From Pseudomonas sp. LB-090624 (GTDB lineage: Bacteria; Pseudomonadota; Gammaproteobacteria; Pseudomonadales; Pseudomonadaceae): a stretch of 64,000 nucleotides of DNA. The DNA is taken from assembly GCF_003205205.1 (NCBI RefSeq), contig NZ_QJRL01000002.1, positions 340,695 to 404,694 of the forward strand, read 5' to 3'. Shown one piece after another: positions 52,453-62,895 of the stretch (the stretch's first letter is position 1; each line of letters begins with the position of its first letter). The notes beneath the pieces were generated by a model. The model was given only the letters and a program-made list of their open reading frames with translations, ran no database searches and was not told the origin of the DNA. A program made the position numbers and the translations under genes.

Positions 52453-53376
52453 ATGCTGCGCGTCACCGACCTGCAACTGTTTGCCCGCAGCAGCGTGCTG
52501 GGCAGTTTCACTGCCGCCGCCCACGAAGCCGGCCTGCTGCCTGGCCAGGTGGCCGCTGCAATCAAGCGCCTGGAGCGCGACCTGGATGTGCGCCTGTTTG
52601 CCCGCACTACCCGCAGCCTGCGCCTCACCGCCGAGGGCGAGCGCTACCTGCCCACCGCGCTGAATGTGCTGGAAAGCCTGCGCCAAGGCCACGAGGACCT
52701 GCACGGCACCCCCAACACCCTGCGCGGCACCCTGCAGGTTTCGGCGCCGTCCGACATGGGTCGCAATATGCTGCTGCCGTGGCTGAGTGCCTTTCGCCGT
52801 GAGCACCCGGCGTTGCAGCTGCGCTTCTTCCTCTCCGACCAGATTGCCGACCTCAACCGCGACCCAGTGGATGTGGCCATCCGCTATGGCCTCAACCAGG
52901 ACGCCAACTACATTGCCCTGCCGCTGGCCGCCTGGAACCGCCGTGTGCTGGTCGCCTCACCCGATTACCTGGCCCGCCATGGTCGCCCGTCTAACCCCGA
53001 CGCCCTGCAGCAACATGCCTGCCTGCTGTACATGCAGCACAACCGGGTGTACGACAAATGGCAGCTGGGCAACCGCACCGTGCACGTGCACGGGCCACTG
53101 GTGAGCGACGATGCCGACGTCATCCGCCGCCTGGCCATTCAAGGCGAGGGCATCGTGTATAAATCGTGGCTGGATGTGAGCGCCAACATTGCCGCCGGAG
53201 AATTGGAAATCGTCTTGCCCGAACTCCTCGGCGAAGCGACCCCGGTCACCCTGGTCTGCCCACACCGCAAGCAACTCACGCCTGCGGTGACGCAATTGCA
53301 CCGCTGGCTGCGCGAGCGCTTCGACCAGCTGCGTGACCGGGCACTGACCAACGGCTGCACAATCGTTCCAGACTGA
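52453..53376 (+). CDS. LysR-family regulator
   Basis: 307 residues from ATG 52453 (MLRVTDLQLFARSSV), with GGAG upstream; the 29-residue upstream extension is rejected. HTH: GSFTAAAHEAGLLPGQVAAA, then the wing LFARTTRSLRLTAEG. Substrate-binding domain of the CrgA-like type. Likely regulates the divergent nitroreductase gene. Confidence 0.88.
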   Translation: MLRVTDLQLFARSSVLGSFTAAAHEAGLLPGQVAAAIKRLERDLDVRLFARTTRSLRLTAEGERYLPTALNVLESLRQGHEDLHGTPNTLRGTLQVSAPSDMGRNMLLPWLSAFRREHPALQLRFFLSDQIADLNRDPVDVAIRYGLNQDANYIALPLAAWNRRVLVASPDYLARHGRPSNPDALQQHACLLYMQHNRVYDKWQLGNRTVHVHGPLVSDDADVIRRLAIQGEGIVYKSWLDVSANIAAGELEIVLPELLGEATPVTLVCPHRKQLTPAVTQLHRWLRERFDQLRDRALTNGCTIVPD

Positions 53377-53424
53377 ACAGGCCGGGTACGCTAAGGTAGC
53401 CCTTTACCCCCAAGGCACACCTTC

Positions 53425-54255
53425 ATGAGCAATTGGATCGACTTCAAGCAAGATGCCGACACCGGCATCGAGTCGGTCCGTGCGCATTTTGTCGGGCATG
53501 CCTACGACCCGCACTGGCACGACAGCTTCCTGGTCGGCGTGACCGAGCAGGGCGTGCAGCAGTTCAACTGTCGCCGGGTGCGCCACCGCAGTACCCCCGG
53601 GCAGGTGTTCCTGCTTGAGCCCGGCGACATCCACGACGGCTTGGCCCCCACCGACGAAGGCTTCACCTATTCGACGCTGTACCTGGAGCCGGCCTGGCTC
53701 GACCAGCAACTGCGGGCGCTGTTCGAGCAAGCACCAGGCAACAGCCTGCCCAGCTTTGCCGATACCCTGTGCCAGGATGACCGCCTGGCCCGGGCCACCG
53801 CCCTCGCCTTCCGCGCCGTGCACGACCGGGACTTGCGTATCGTCCGGCAAACCGCCACCGATGACCTGCTGGCCTGCCTGACCCGCCACCTGCACTGGCG
53901 CCGGCGCGTCAACCCCGACCCGCGCCTGCCGCTGACCGCGCAGCGCGCGCGGGACTACCTGCACGCCAACCTGGAACGCGACATCGGCCTGGAGGACCTG
54001 GCGCAAGCCTGCGGCATCGACCGTTTTCGCCTCACCCGTGCATTCAAGGCCGCGTTCGGCATTGCACCGCATGCCTACCTGATCCAGTTGCGCCTGGCCC
54101 GTGCGCGGCGTCTGCTTGCCCAGGGCCAGACGCCTGCCGAAGTGGCCGTGGCCTTGGGCTTTGCCGACCAAAGTCACTTGGGCCGCTGGTTCCGTCGCGC
54201 CTACCAGTTGACCCCAGCGGACTACCGCAGGCGCTGCTCAAACCTTCCAGACTGA
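53425..54255 (+). CDS. AraC-family regulator with cupin sensor domain
   Basis: 276 residues. An AraC-ligand-binding cupin (about 15-160; HAYDPHWHDSFLVGVTEQG, PGQVFLLEPGDIHDG) is followed by two HTH motifs (GLEDLAQACGIDRFRLTRAF; TPAEVAVALGFADQSHLGRWF). The LysE exporter gene begins 50 bp downstream on the same strand and is the probable target. Confidence 0.9.
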   Translation: MSNWIDFKQDADTGIESVRAHFVGHAYDPHWHDSFLVGVTEQGVQQFNCRRVRHRSTPGQVFLLEPGDIHDGLAPTDEGFTYSTLYLEPAWLDQQLRALFEQAPGNSLPSFADTLCQDDRLARATALAFRAVHDRDLRIVRQTATDDLLACLTRHLHWRRRVNPDPRLPLTAQRARDYLHANLERDIGLEDLAQACGIDRFRLTRAFKAAFGIAPHAYLIQLRLARARRLLAQGQTPAEVAVALGFADQSHLGRWFRRAYQLTPADYRRRCSNLPD

Positions 54256-54305
54256 GTGCCTGCAAGCCGCGAGCATGGTGCTTCGATTTCTCGGAGTGCT
54301 TGACC

Positions 54306-54890
54306 ATGTCGCAGTCGTTGTTGCCCTTCATCCTGTTTGCTTTGGTGTCCAGTATCAGCCCGGGGCCGACCAACCTGTTGATCCTGGCCCATGGCGCCCG
54401 ACTGGGCCTGCGTGCCAGCCTGGCGCCGATCCTGGCGGCCTGTGGCGCGGCGGCGACGATCGTTTTGCTGGTCGGGCTGGGGCTGGGCGAGCTGTTGTTG
54501 CGTCACCCGCTGGCGCAACAGCTGATGAGCTGGGCCGGGGTGCTGTGGCTGAGCTGGCTGGCGTGGAAGATGCTGCGCAGTGCCGCTGCACCGCTGCGGG
54601 AAGGCAATGGGCAAGGCTTCAGCGCATTCAGCGCCGCCTCGCTGCAGGTGGTGAACCCCAAGGTGTGGTTGATGGCTGTGGCGGTGGTCGGGGTATTCGC
54701 CGCACCCTCGTTGCCGGTGTGGATGCTGGCGCTGGTGTTCTGGCTTATCGCTCTGCCCTGCATGACGGCGTGGGCGATGCTGGGGGTGGGAAGTACGCGC
54801 TGGTTGCAGGCGCCGCAGCGGTTGCGGGTGTTCAATCAGGTGTTGGCGGGGATTTTGTTGGTTTCTGCCTGGGCCGCCGTGCTGGCTTGA
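54306..54890 (+). CDS. LysE/RhtB-family amino-acid exporter
   Basis: 194 residues from ATG 54306 (MSQSLLPFILFALVSSISPG); TTG 54300 is an alternative. It has five or six membrane helices with the family signature SSISPGPTNLLILAHGAR. It exports amino acids or their derivatives. It is probably co-transcribed with or controlled by the upstream AraC gene. Confidence 0.88.
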   Translation: MSQSLLPFILFALVSSISPGPTNLLILAHGARLGLRASLAPILAACGAAATIVLLVGLGLGELLLRHPLAQQLMSWAGVLWLSWLAWKMLRSAAAPLREGNGQGFSAFSAASLQVVNPKVWLMAVAVVGVFAAPSLPVWMLALVFWLIALPCMTAWAMLGVGSTRWLQAPQRLRVFNQVLAGILLVSAWAAVLA

Positions 54891-54963
54891 GCCCTCGGCT
54901 GCAAGCTAAGCGAGACCTGTCGGAGCAACTGTCTTGGTCAATTTCCAGGATCTTGCGCGCCCC

Positions 54964-55053
54964 CCATGGGAGCGGCTTCAGCCGCGAACACCGGCGGAGC
55001 CGGTGCCATGCACCGTGTTGGATGCTTCGCGGGACAAGCCCGCCCCCCACAGG
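54964..55053. repeat. Paired REP elements
   Basis: A P. putida REP pair: CCATGGGAGCGGCTTCAGCC at the left and GCTTCGCGGGACAAGCCCGC with CCCACAGG at the right. The inner hairpin ACCGGCGGAGCCGGT lies between them. Located between convergent LysE and MFS genes. Confidence 0.75.
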
Positions 55054-55102
55054 TACCCCGCAGGCTCGAGGCCGCAGCCAGAAAGTGCGCCTGGGCTCGA
55101 GG

Positions 55103-56383
<1,281 letters not shown>

Positions 56384-56507
56384 TTATAAATAGGAATGCC
56401 CGGCATGGTACGCGTCAAGCCGGGGCCTCACAACCGCAACTCGGGCAGAAGGGGTACCATGCGCGTTTTGTGTGAAACGCGTGTGCAACAAGGAGCCCGA
56501 TCCGCTC

Positions 56508-57824
56508 ATGGACAAGCCGCACCCCCAGCAGCAGTGGCAACAGGCGGTCACCGCCTACGCCCTGGCCGTCAACGACTATGTCGCACAGGGCCGTACGCAA
56601 GGCTGGGACAACCTTGCAGAACCTCAGGTGCCAGAAACCGAGCACCTGCTCGAAGCCTGGCTGGCAGCCCTGCAGGAAGCCAACCGCGCTGGCGTCGATG
56701 AGCAACAGCGCCTGGCCTTTCGCGAAGCCTGGCCACCGGCTCACCACCCTCTGCTGCCGTTGCTCGATGAACACGGCCAGGGCATCGGCAATGTCCTGCT
56801 GCTGGACGACGGCAGCCTGATGGCCCGCATTGGCATGCCTTACGACAAAGGCCAGGTGGTACGTATCGATCGCCACGGGGTGACCCCGGTAATCGGCATC
56901 GAGCACTTCGGCCGCTGCCCGGCCCGCCGCTACTTTGCCCTGGCCAATGCCGAGGGCGTGCGCGTGACCGATGGCTGGGGGGGCCCGCAAGTGCAGCGCC
57001 TGGGTTGGCCGACAGGGTTGGAGGGGTTGCCGGCCGGTTACCCGTTCGAACCGTTCGACCTGCCACCCACCCCGACCGCACTCATTCCCTTTCCGGATGG
57101 CCAGCGCGTGCTGCTGGTGAGTGCCCAAGGCATCTTCGTGTTGGCCAGCGCGGGGGCAACACGCCTGCTGCCGCACCAGGCACGGGTACTCGACGCATTG
57201 GCTGAAGGCACCGAGCCGGAAGACGTCAGCCTGGGGCTGAGCATGGAGCATGGCAGGGTGTCGGCAGATGGCCGCTTGATCGTGGTCGGCGAGCAAGGCA
57301 GCCGCCACCTGGTGCTGGACGACCAGCTCCGACTTGTGGCAGAGGTCGGCCCCGGCAGCGAATACCCGCACTTTGCGCTGTTCAACCGTGCCGGTGACCA
57401 GGTGATTCTCAATGCCTGCCACTTCTACAGCGGTGCCACGCTGGCGGTCCGGGTGGTCGATCTGCCCGGGTTGAAAACCGACTACTACAGCCAGGATCCG
57501 CGGACCCCGCTGGTGCAGGATGGCGCCCGGGTGTATGCCGGGGTAGCGCGCGCTGGCGAGTACATCGTGGGCGATGCCTATGGCTACCTGCGGGCCTTTG
57601 GCGAAGATGGCAAGGAGCATTGGCAGCACTACCTGGGGTCGACCATCAGTGCCATGGACATCAGTGCCGACGGGCACACGCTGGTGGCAGCGAGCCATGC
57701 GGGAATTGTGTCAGTGATCGCCCTGGACAGCGGACGGCCTGCGTGGCAGATCGGGACCGGGGCGCACGGCGAGGTGCGCCGCTGGCTGTTCTGGAAGGGC
57801 TGGGACAAGGCACTGGCCTGGTGA
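56508..57824 (+). CDS. Putative beta-propeller (PQQ/WD-like) protein of unknown function
   Basis: 438 residues from ATG 56508, with AAGGAG 12 bases upstream (wide spacing); an earlier in-frame ATG at 56472 exists. No signal peptide. The N-terminal helices (1-70) are followed by repeated beta-rich blades: ISADGHTLVAASHAGIVSVI, VSADGRLIVVGEQGSRHLVL, YIVGDAYGYLRAFGEDGKEHWQHYL. It looks like a cytoplasmic quinoprotein-like propeller. No partner is obvious. Confidence 0.75.
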   Translation: MDKPHPQQQWQQAVTAYALAVNDYVAQGRTQGWDNLAEPQVPETEHLLEAWLAALQEANRAGVDEQQRLAFREAWPPAHHPLLPLLDEHGQGIGNVLLLDDGSLMARIGMPYDKGQVVRIDRHGVTPVIGIEHFGRCPARRYFALANAEGVRVTDGWGGPQVQRLGWPTGLEGLPAGYPFEPFDLPPTPTALIPFPDGQRVLLVSAQGIFVLASAGATRLLPHQARVLDALAEGTEPEDVSLGLSMEHGRVSADGRLIVVGEQGSRHLVLDDQLRLVAEVGPGSEYPHFALFNRAGDQVILNACHFYSGATLAVRVVDLPGLKTDYYSQDPRTPLVQDGARVYAGVARAGEYIVGDAYGYLRAFGEDGKEHWQHYLGSTISAMDISADGHTLVAASHAGIVSVIALDSGRPAWQIGTGAHGEVRRWLFWKGWDKALAW

Positions 57825-57859
57825 CAGGTTGGGCATTCACATTGCCCCACCGGCCTCTT

Positions 57860-57875
57860 CGCGGGCTGGCCCGCG
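57860..57875. repeat. Single REP-like palindrome
   Basis: CGCGGGC-TG-GCCCGCG is a perfect stem between convergent genes, with CCGGCCTCTT before it as in P. putida REPs. Confidence 0.7.
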
Positions 57876-57902
57876 CCAGGGCCAGCCCAGGCAACCGACC
57901 GA

Positions 57903-58955
57903 TCAGCCCTGCAAAGTAGCCATGTCGATCACGAACCGGTACTTCACATCCCCGGCAATCATGCGCTCATAGGCCTGGTTGATGTTGCGGATATCCAGCA
58001 TCTCGATATCGCAACGAATGTCGTGCGCTGCACAGAAATCCAGTACTTCCTGGGTTTCGGCAATACCGCCGATCAACGATCCCGCCAGCACCCGGCGCTT
58101 CAATACCAGGTTGGCCGCATGCACTGCCGGGTCGATCGGTTCGATCAGGCCGACCAGGATGTGCACGCCATCGAACTTCAGGGTTTCCAGGTACGGGTTG
58201 AGGTCGTGTTGGACCGGAATGGTGTCGAGCAGGAAATCGAAACGGTCGGCCGCAGCACGCATCTGCTCGGCATCGGTGGACACGATCACATGGTCGGCAC
58301 CCTGGCGCCGGGCTTCCTCGGCCTTGGCCTGGGAGCGGGTGAACAGGGTCACTTCCGCGCCCAGCGCCTTGGCCAGTTTGATGCCCATGTGGCCGAGGCC
58401 GCCCATGCCAAGGATGCCGACCTTGTGGCCAGGGCCAATGCCGTGATGCTTGAGCGGCGAATAGGTGGTGATGCCGGCACACAGGATTGGCGCAGCGCTG
58501 GGCAGGTCCATGCCGGCCGGTATGCGCACCACGAAGTGCTCGCTGACCACGATACTGCTGGAGTAACCGCCCATGGTATTGCTGCCATCCACGCGGTCCG
58601 GGGTGGCATAGGTCATGGTCGGGCCTTCCAGGCAGTATTGCTCCAGGTCCTTGGCGCACGCCTCACAGTGGCGGCAGGAGTCGACCATGCAGCCAACGCC
58701 CACCAGGTCACCGACCTTGTGCGCGGTAACCTTGTCGCCTGTGGCGGTGACGCGGCCGATGATCTCGTGGCCAGGCATCAGCGGGTACACCGCAATGCCC
58801 CATTCATTGCGCGCCTGGTGGATGTCGGAGTGGCACACACCGCAGTACAGGATCTCGATGGCGACATCGTCCGGGCGCGGGCTGCGGCGCTCGAAGGTCA
58901 TGGGGGCCAGAGGGCTGGTCGGGGTTTGGGCGGCGTAACCGATGGCGGTGTACAT
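57903..58955 (-). CDS. Zinc-dependent NAD(P)-linked alcohol/aldehyde reductase (YahK/CAD-like)
   Basis: 350 residues from ATG 58955. Catalytic zinc: CGVCHSDIH and GHEIIGRV. Structural zinc: CRHCEACAKDLEQYC. Rossmann fold GILGMGGLGHMGIKLA, with LFTRSQAKAEEA after the second strand, suggesting NADPH preference. Matches the cinnamyl-alcohol-dehydrogenase/YahK group of aldehyde reductases. It is divergent from an AraC gene. Confidence 0.9.
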   Translation of the reverse strand: MYTAIGYAAQTPTSPLAPMTFERRSPRPDDVAIEILYCGVCHSDIHQARNEWGIAVYPLMPGHEIIGRVTATGDKVTAHKVGDLVGVGCMVDSCRHCEACAKDLEQYCLEGPTMTYATPDRVDGSNTMGGYSSSIVVSEHFVVRIPAGMDLPSAAPILCAGITTYSPLKHHGIGPGHKVGILGMGGLGHMGIKLAKALGAEVTLFTRSQAKAEEARRQGADHVIVSTDAEQMRAAADRFDFLLDTIPVQHDLNPYLETLKFDGVHILVGLIEPIDPAVHAANLVLKRRVLAGSLIGGIAETQEVLDFCAAHDIRCDIEMLDIRNINQAYERMIAGDVKYRFVIDMATLQG

Positions 58956-59135
58956 GCAGGACCTCGCAGTAAAGTGAAACGATTCAGGCGACGCATTTTG
59001 CCCGCCGTTCAACGCTACGCCCACAGCGGATTCTCCGGCATGCATGCCTGATTCTCCGAACATGCCTTCCCCATCTGACGCCACGCCTTCAATCTGCGAT
59101 GATTAAGCTGTCTGATTCTCTGCCCGTGGTGTTCC

Positions 59136-60041
59136 ATGCAACTGACCCGCCATGTCGATGCCAATGCGCCGCTTTGCGCGCTGATCCGAAGCCTCGCCAG
59201 CCGCCCCGGCTTCGTCCCGACGCACCTGCCCCAGGTGCAGGTGTTGAGCTGGGACCACTATGTGGCCAGCAGCCCACAAATCTACGAACCCAGCCTGATG
59301 ATCCTGGCCCAGGGCAGCAAGCTGGCACGCCTGGGGCCACGGACCCTGGAATATGGTGCCGGGCATTACCTGGTGCAGGCGCTGTCGGTACCGTTCATGT
59401 GCGAAACCTTCGCTACCCGCGAGGCGCCGCTGTTGGGCGTGGCGGTGGATATCGACCGTGGCGTGCTGGGTGAACTGGTGCAGGAGATGGACCTGGCGCC
59501 GGACCCGGCAGTCCAGGCGCAAACCCCGCAATCGATGACCTCGGCGGCGCTGGATGCACCGATGCGCGAGAGCGTGGAACGGTTATTACGCTGCCTGCAT
59601 GACCCGATGGACGCCAAGGTGTTGGGGCCGGCGCGGGTGCGCGAGGTGCTGTACACCGCCTTGCGTGGCCCACAAGCCGGCGTGTTGCGGGCGTTGGTGG
59701 AGCAACAGGGGCACTTCGCCCGCATCGCTGCTGCCCTCGCCCACGTGCGCGAGCATTACAGCGAGCCACTGAGTGTGGAAACGCTGGCCGCGCGCGCCAA
59801 CATGAGCGTTTCAACGTTCCACGAGCACTTCAAGCGCTGCACCGACATGGCGCCGATGCAGTACCTCAAGCGCCTGCGATTGCTGAAGGCGCAGCAGATG
59901 CTGATCGGCGAAGGCTTGGGTGTCGCCCAGACGGCGCACCGGGTGGGCTACCAGAGCACGTCGCAGTTCAGCCGCGAGTACAAGCGCCAGTTCGAGCGCA
60001 GCCCTGGAGATGAACTGCCGTACCAGAGCTTGCCGGTTTGA
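59136..60041 (+). CDS. AraC-family regulator (AraC_N type)
   Basis: 301 residues. AraC_N domain (about 20-175; PQIYEPSLMILAQGSKLARLG, HYLVQALSVPFMCE) and two HTHs (SVETLAARANMSVSTFHEHF; GVAQTAHRVGYQSTSQFSREY). This domain type commonly pairs with a divergent aldehyde/alcohol dehydrogenase gene, as here (180 bp between starts). Confidence 0.9.
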   Translation: MQLTRHVDANAPLCALIRSLASRPGFVPTHLPQVQVLSWDHYVASSPQIYEPSLMILAQGSKLARLGPRTLEYGAGHYLVQALSVPFMCETFATREAPLLGVAVDIDRGVLGELVQEMDLAPDPAVQAQTPQSMTSAALDAPMRESVERLLRCLHDPMDAKVLGPARVREVLYTALRGPQAGVLRALVEQQGHFARIAAALAHVREHYSEPLSVETLAARANMSVSTFHEHFKRCTDMAPMQYLKRLRLLKAQQMLIGEGLGVAQTAHRVGYQSTSQFSREYKRQFERSPGDELPYQSLPV

Positions 60042-60122
60042 CACATGCCCCGATCGGCGTCGCTTACCTCGCGCCGTGACACCTCAACCACGCCTGGCAG
60101 GGCAGCGAAATCGCCACCGGGG

Positions 60123-60668
60123 TCAGCCTGCAAGCGGCCACTGCGCTACCGGCCAGTAAGCGCCCTTGCGCGATTCATACAGCGTGAAATGACGGGCGCC
60201 GAGGAAAAACGCTGGCGCACTGCTGGCCTCTGGCGGCTGGCCGCGGTAATCCCTGGACAGCGTCAGGTGCGGGCGATATTCGCGGCTGGCCGCCTCCACC
60301 CCCAGCGGCAGCAACGCCTGCTGCAGGGCGTACACCAGTTGCAAAAGGGCCGGTGGAATTTGCTGCGCCTCCAGTACCAAGGCATTGGCCCGCTGCCACA
60401 CCTGCAAGCGGTCGAGCAGCAACCGTGGCGCCGCTCCCGACAGCGTCAACTGGTCGACCGCCGCGCAAATGGCTGGCACCTGAGCGGCATCCACATCGCC
60501 AAGGAACAGCAGCGTGACATGGAAGTTGGCGGCCGGCACCGGCTTGCCACTGCGCAAGTTCAGCTCCCGCCGCCACTGGGCCAGGGCCCGGCGCTGGGTA
60601 TCGCTGACCGGCAGGGCGAAGAACAGTCGCTTGAAGGGGCTGCCACTGGGACGGATATCCTGAACCAT
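60123..60668 (-). CDS. thpR: RNA 2',3'-cyclic phosphodiesterase (2H family, ThpR/LigT)
   Basis: 181 residues, CAGGAG before ATG 60668. The two HxT motifs of the 2H phosphoesterase family are HVTLLFLGDV and HLTLSRDYRG. It opens 2',3'-cyclic phosphates on RNA ends and may also ligate tRNA halves in vitro. Cytoplasmic, monocistronic. Confidence 0.92.
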   Translation of the reverse strand: MVQDIRPSGSPFKRLFFALPVSDTQRRALAQWRRELNLRSGKPVPAANFHVTLLFLGDVDAAQVPAICAAVDQLTLSGAAPRLLLDRLQVWQRANALVLEAQQIPPALLQLVYALQQALLPLGVEAASREYRPHLTLSRDYRGQPPEASSAPAFFLGARHFTLYESRKGAYWPVAQWPLAG

Positions 60669-60827
60669 ACAAACTCCTGAACATGAAACGATTGCGCACG
60701 ACTGTAGGGCATTACACCAATGTCGCCCCGTCGTTTCATAACAATCAGTACAAACTACCCCGATGATTGTTTATGCTGGCGGGCTTATGCCATGACGCAT
60801 GGCTATTTTTTCGACAAGTAAACGTCC

Positions 60828-61727
60828 ATGAAAATTGCACTCGTACTCATCTTCGCTCTCTCGATCGCCTATGTTCACCTGCGCGGTCGTGTTCGCCACA
60901 AGCTGACTCGCCAGCTGGGCGACCATTCCAGTTTCCTGGCACCGGTCAACAGCTTCCTGTACCTGTTCTCCAGGCACCCGGCCAAGCCTTACCTGCCGGT
61001 CGAGGCCTTCCCAGAACTGAAACCGCTGCAGGACCACTGGCAGGAAATCCGCGAGGAAGGCCGCCAGTTGCTGCAGGTGGGCGAAATCAAGAAGTCCGAC
61101 AATTATGATGACGTTGGCTTCAACTCGTTCTTCAAGACCGGATGGAAGCGCTTTTACCTGAAGTGGTACGGCGAAAGCCACCCGTCGGCAATGGCCCTGT
61201 GCCCACGCACCACCGAACTGCTGCAAGGCATCGGCACGGTCAAGGCAGCCATGTTCGCCACCCTGCCACCGGGCGCCAAGCTGGTGCGCCACCGTGACCC
61301 GTATGCGGGCTCATACCGCTACCACCTGGGCCTGGACACGCCGAACGATGACGGTTGCTACATCAACGTGGACGGCGAGAAATATTCGTGGCGTGATGGC
61401 GAAGGTGTGATCTTCGACGAAACCTATATCCACTACGCGGCCAACAATACCGAGCACAACCGCATCATCCTGTTCTGCGATGTCGAGCGCCCGCTCAAGT
61501 ACCGCTGGGCAACCGCGTTCAACCGCTGGTTCAGCCGCAACGTCATGGCCGCTGCCGCCGCGCCCAACACGGCTGGCGACAAGACTGGCGGGATCAACCG
61601 CCTGTTCACCCGCATCTACAAGATCCGCGAACGCGGCAAGGCGCTGAAGAAACGCAACCGCATGCGCTACTACCTGGAGAAGTGGGCCGTGGTTGCTGCG
61701 TTGGTACTGGTGTTCATCTACATCTGA
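60828..61727 (+). CDS. lpxO: Lipid A hydroxylase LpxO (Asp/Asn beta-hydroxylase family)
   Basis: 299 residues, the LpxO length. N-terminal membrane anchor (2-19) and a C-terminal hydrophobic helix (about 282-298). The double-stranded beta-helix core includes the iron ligands in KLVRHRDPYAGSYRYHLGL and the 2-oxoglutarate/iron region of TYIHYAANNTEHNRIILFCD. It adds a 2-OH group to a lipid A secondary acyl chain at the inner membrane using O2 and 2-oxoglutarate. P. putida group genomes often have more than one copy. Confidence 0.92.
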   Translation: MKIALVLIFALSIAYVHLRGRVRHKLTRQLGDHSSFLAPVNSFLYLFSRHPAKPYLPVEAFPELKPLQDHWQEIREEGRQLLQVGEIKKSDNYDDVGFNSFFKTGWKRFYLKWYGESHPSAMALCPRTTELLQGIGTVKAAMFATLPPGAKLVRHRDPYAGSYRYHLGLDTPNDDGCYINVDGEKYSWRDGEGVIFDETYIHYAANNTEHNRIILFCDVERPLKYRWATAFNRWFSRNVMAAAAAPNTAGDKTGGINRLFTRIYKIRERGKALKKRNRMRYYLEKWAVVAALVLVFIYI

Positions 61728-61833
61728 TGGCTGGGCGCAATTGCCATGCGCTCCGCCCAAAGTACAAGCCTCACACCTGCCACTCTTCGACTAGCCTGAA
61801 AGCTCCACTCGCAACCACCCCAAGGTGAAGACG

Positions 61834-62178
61834 ATGAGCATGATGGACTGGGACGCCTACCGTAAGCAGTTGATGGCCGGCATCGGCGATCTCAAGCAGC
61901 TGTCACCCGACACCGTGGCCGGCTACATGACCGCCAGCGGTGCCGGGGCCAAAACCAACCATCTGGACGCGAAGACCCGCGAGCTGATCTCCCTGGCCGT
62001 GGCCGTTACCACCCGCTGCGATGGCTGCATCGCCGTGCATTCGCAACAGGCGGTCAAGCAGGGTGCCAGCCGTGAGGAAATTGCCGAGGCCCTCGGCGTG
62101 GCCGTGGCGATGAACGCCGGAGCCGCGCTGGTCTATTCGGCACGGGCCATGGATGCAGTGGGCAAGGCCAACGGCTGA
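61834..62178 (+). CDS. Carboxymuconolactone decarboxylase/AhpD-like family protein
   Basis: 114 residues from ATG 61834 (MSMMDWDAYRKQL); GTG 61825 is an alternative. AhpD-type core: LDAKTRELISLAVAVTTRCDGCIAVHSQQAVKQG contains the CxxC redox pair and a nearby His (about residues 55-75). Members act as peroxidase partners or decarboxylases; here the CxxC favours a redox role. Monocistronic. Confidence 0.85.
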   Translation: MSMMDWDAYRKQLMAGIGDLKQLSPDTVAGYMTASGAGAKTNHLDAKTRELISLAVAVTTRCDGCIAVHSQQAVKQGASREEIAEALGVAVAMNAGAALVYSARAMDAVGKANG

Positions 62179-62256
62179 GCCCGAACGGCGCCGCCGCCCT
62201 TGCGCGACGGCGCCGTGCCCCGCAGACTGGGCGGCTTAGCCCGCGCAGGAACCCGC

Positions 62257-62826
62257 ATGATCCACATCCGCCCCATGACGGCCGAAGACTTCGAACGCTT
62301 CTGGCCCACCTTTCAGGCCATTGTCCAGGGCCGTGAAACCTATGCTTTCGACCCGGCCCTGGGCTTTGAACAGGCCCGCTCGCTATGGCTAGAGTTGCCC
62401 TTGCACACGCTGCTGGCCGAAGAAGATGGCCAACTGTTGGGGTCGTACTACCTCAAGGCCAATGCCGCCGGGCCCGGCGCACACGTGGGCAATTGCGGCT
62501 ACATGGTCTGCGAGCAGGCACGCGGTCGCGGCGTGGCCCGGCTGATGTGCGAGCACTCGCAGAAACTGGCGCGCCAGGAGGGTTTCCTGGCGTTGCAGTT
62601 CAACTCGGTAGTGGCGACCAATGAAGTGGCGGTGGCGCTGTGGCACAAACTGGGTTTCGAAACCGTCGGCCGCTTGCCCAAGGCCTACCGCCATGCCCGC
62701 CTGGGGCTGGTGGATTGCCTGGTGATGTACAAGTGGCTGGCCGATGAGCCGGTGGTGGAGAAGCCGCCGCTGCTGATCGGGCGCAAAAATATCGAGGCGC
62801 GGGTGTCGCGCCGGCGCGGGCGCTGA
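62257..62826 (+). CDS. GNAT-family N-acetyltransferase
   Basis: 189 residues from ATG 62257 (MIHIRPMTAEDFERFW), CAGGA upstream. Motif A for acetyl-CoA binding: VCEQARGRGVARLMCEHSQ (RGRGVA). ATNEVAVALWHKLGFETVG is motif B. The substrate is not known. The basic C-terminal tail (VSRRRGR) is unusual but may be only an extension. Confidence 0.87.
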   Translation: MIHIRPMTAEDFERFWPTFQAIVQGRETYAFDPALGFEQARSLWLELPLHTLLAEEDGQLLGSYYLKANAAGPGAHVGNCGYMVCEQARGRGVARLMCEHSQKLARQEGFLALQFNSVVATNEVAVALWHKLGFETVGRLPKAYRHARLGLVDCLVMYKWLADEPVVEKPPLLIGRKNIEARVSRRRGR

Positions 62827-62839
62827 CCCTCGTGTGCAC

Positions 62840-62878
62840 GTCCGGCCGGTTCGCGGGTTAACCGCGACCAGGCCGGAC
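62840..62878. repeat. REP-like bidirectional terminator hairpin
   Basis: GTCCGGCC (62840-62847) and GGCCGGAC (62871-62878) enclose TCGCGG-GTTAA-CCGCGA, between convergent genes. Confidence 0.75.
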
Positions 62879-62895
62879 TCGCTAACCACTCGACT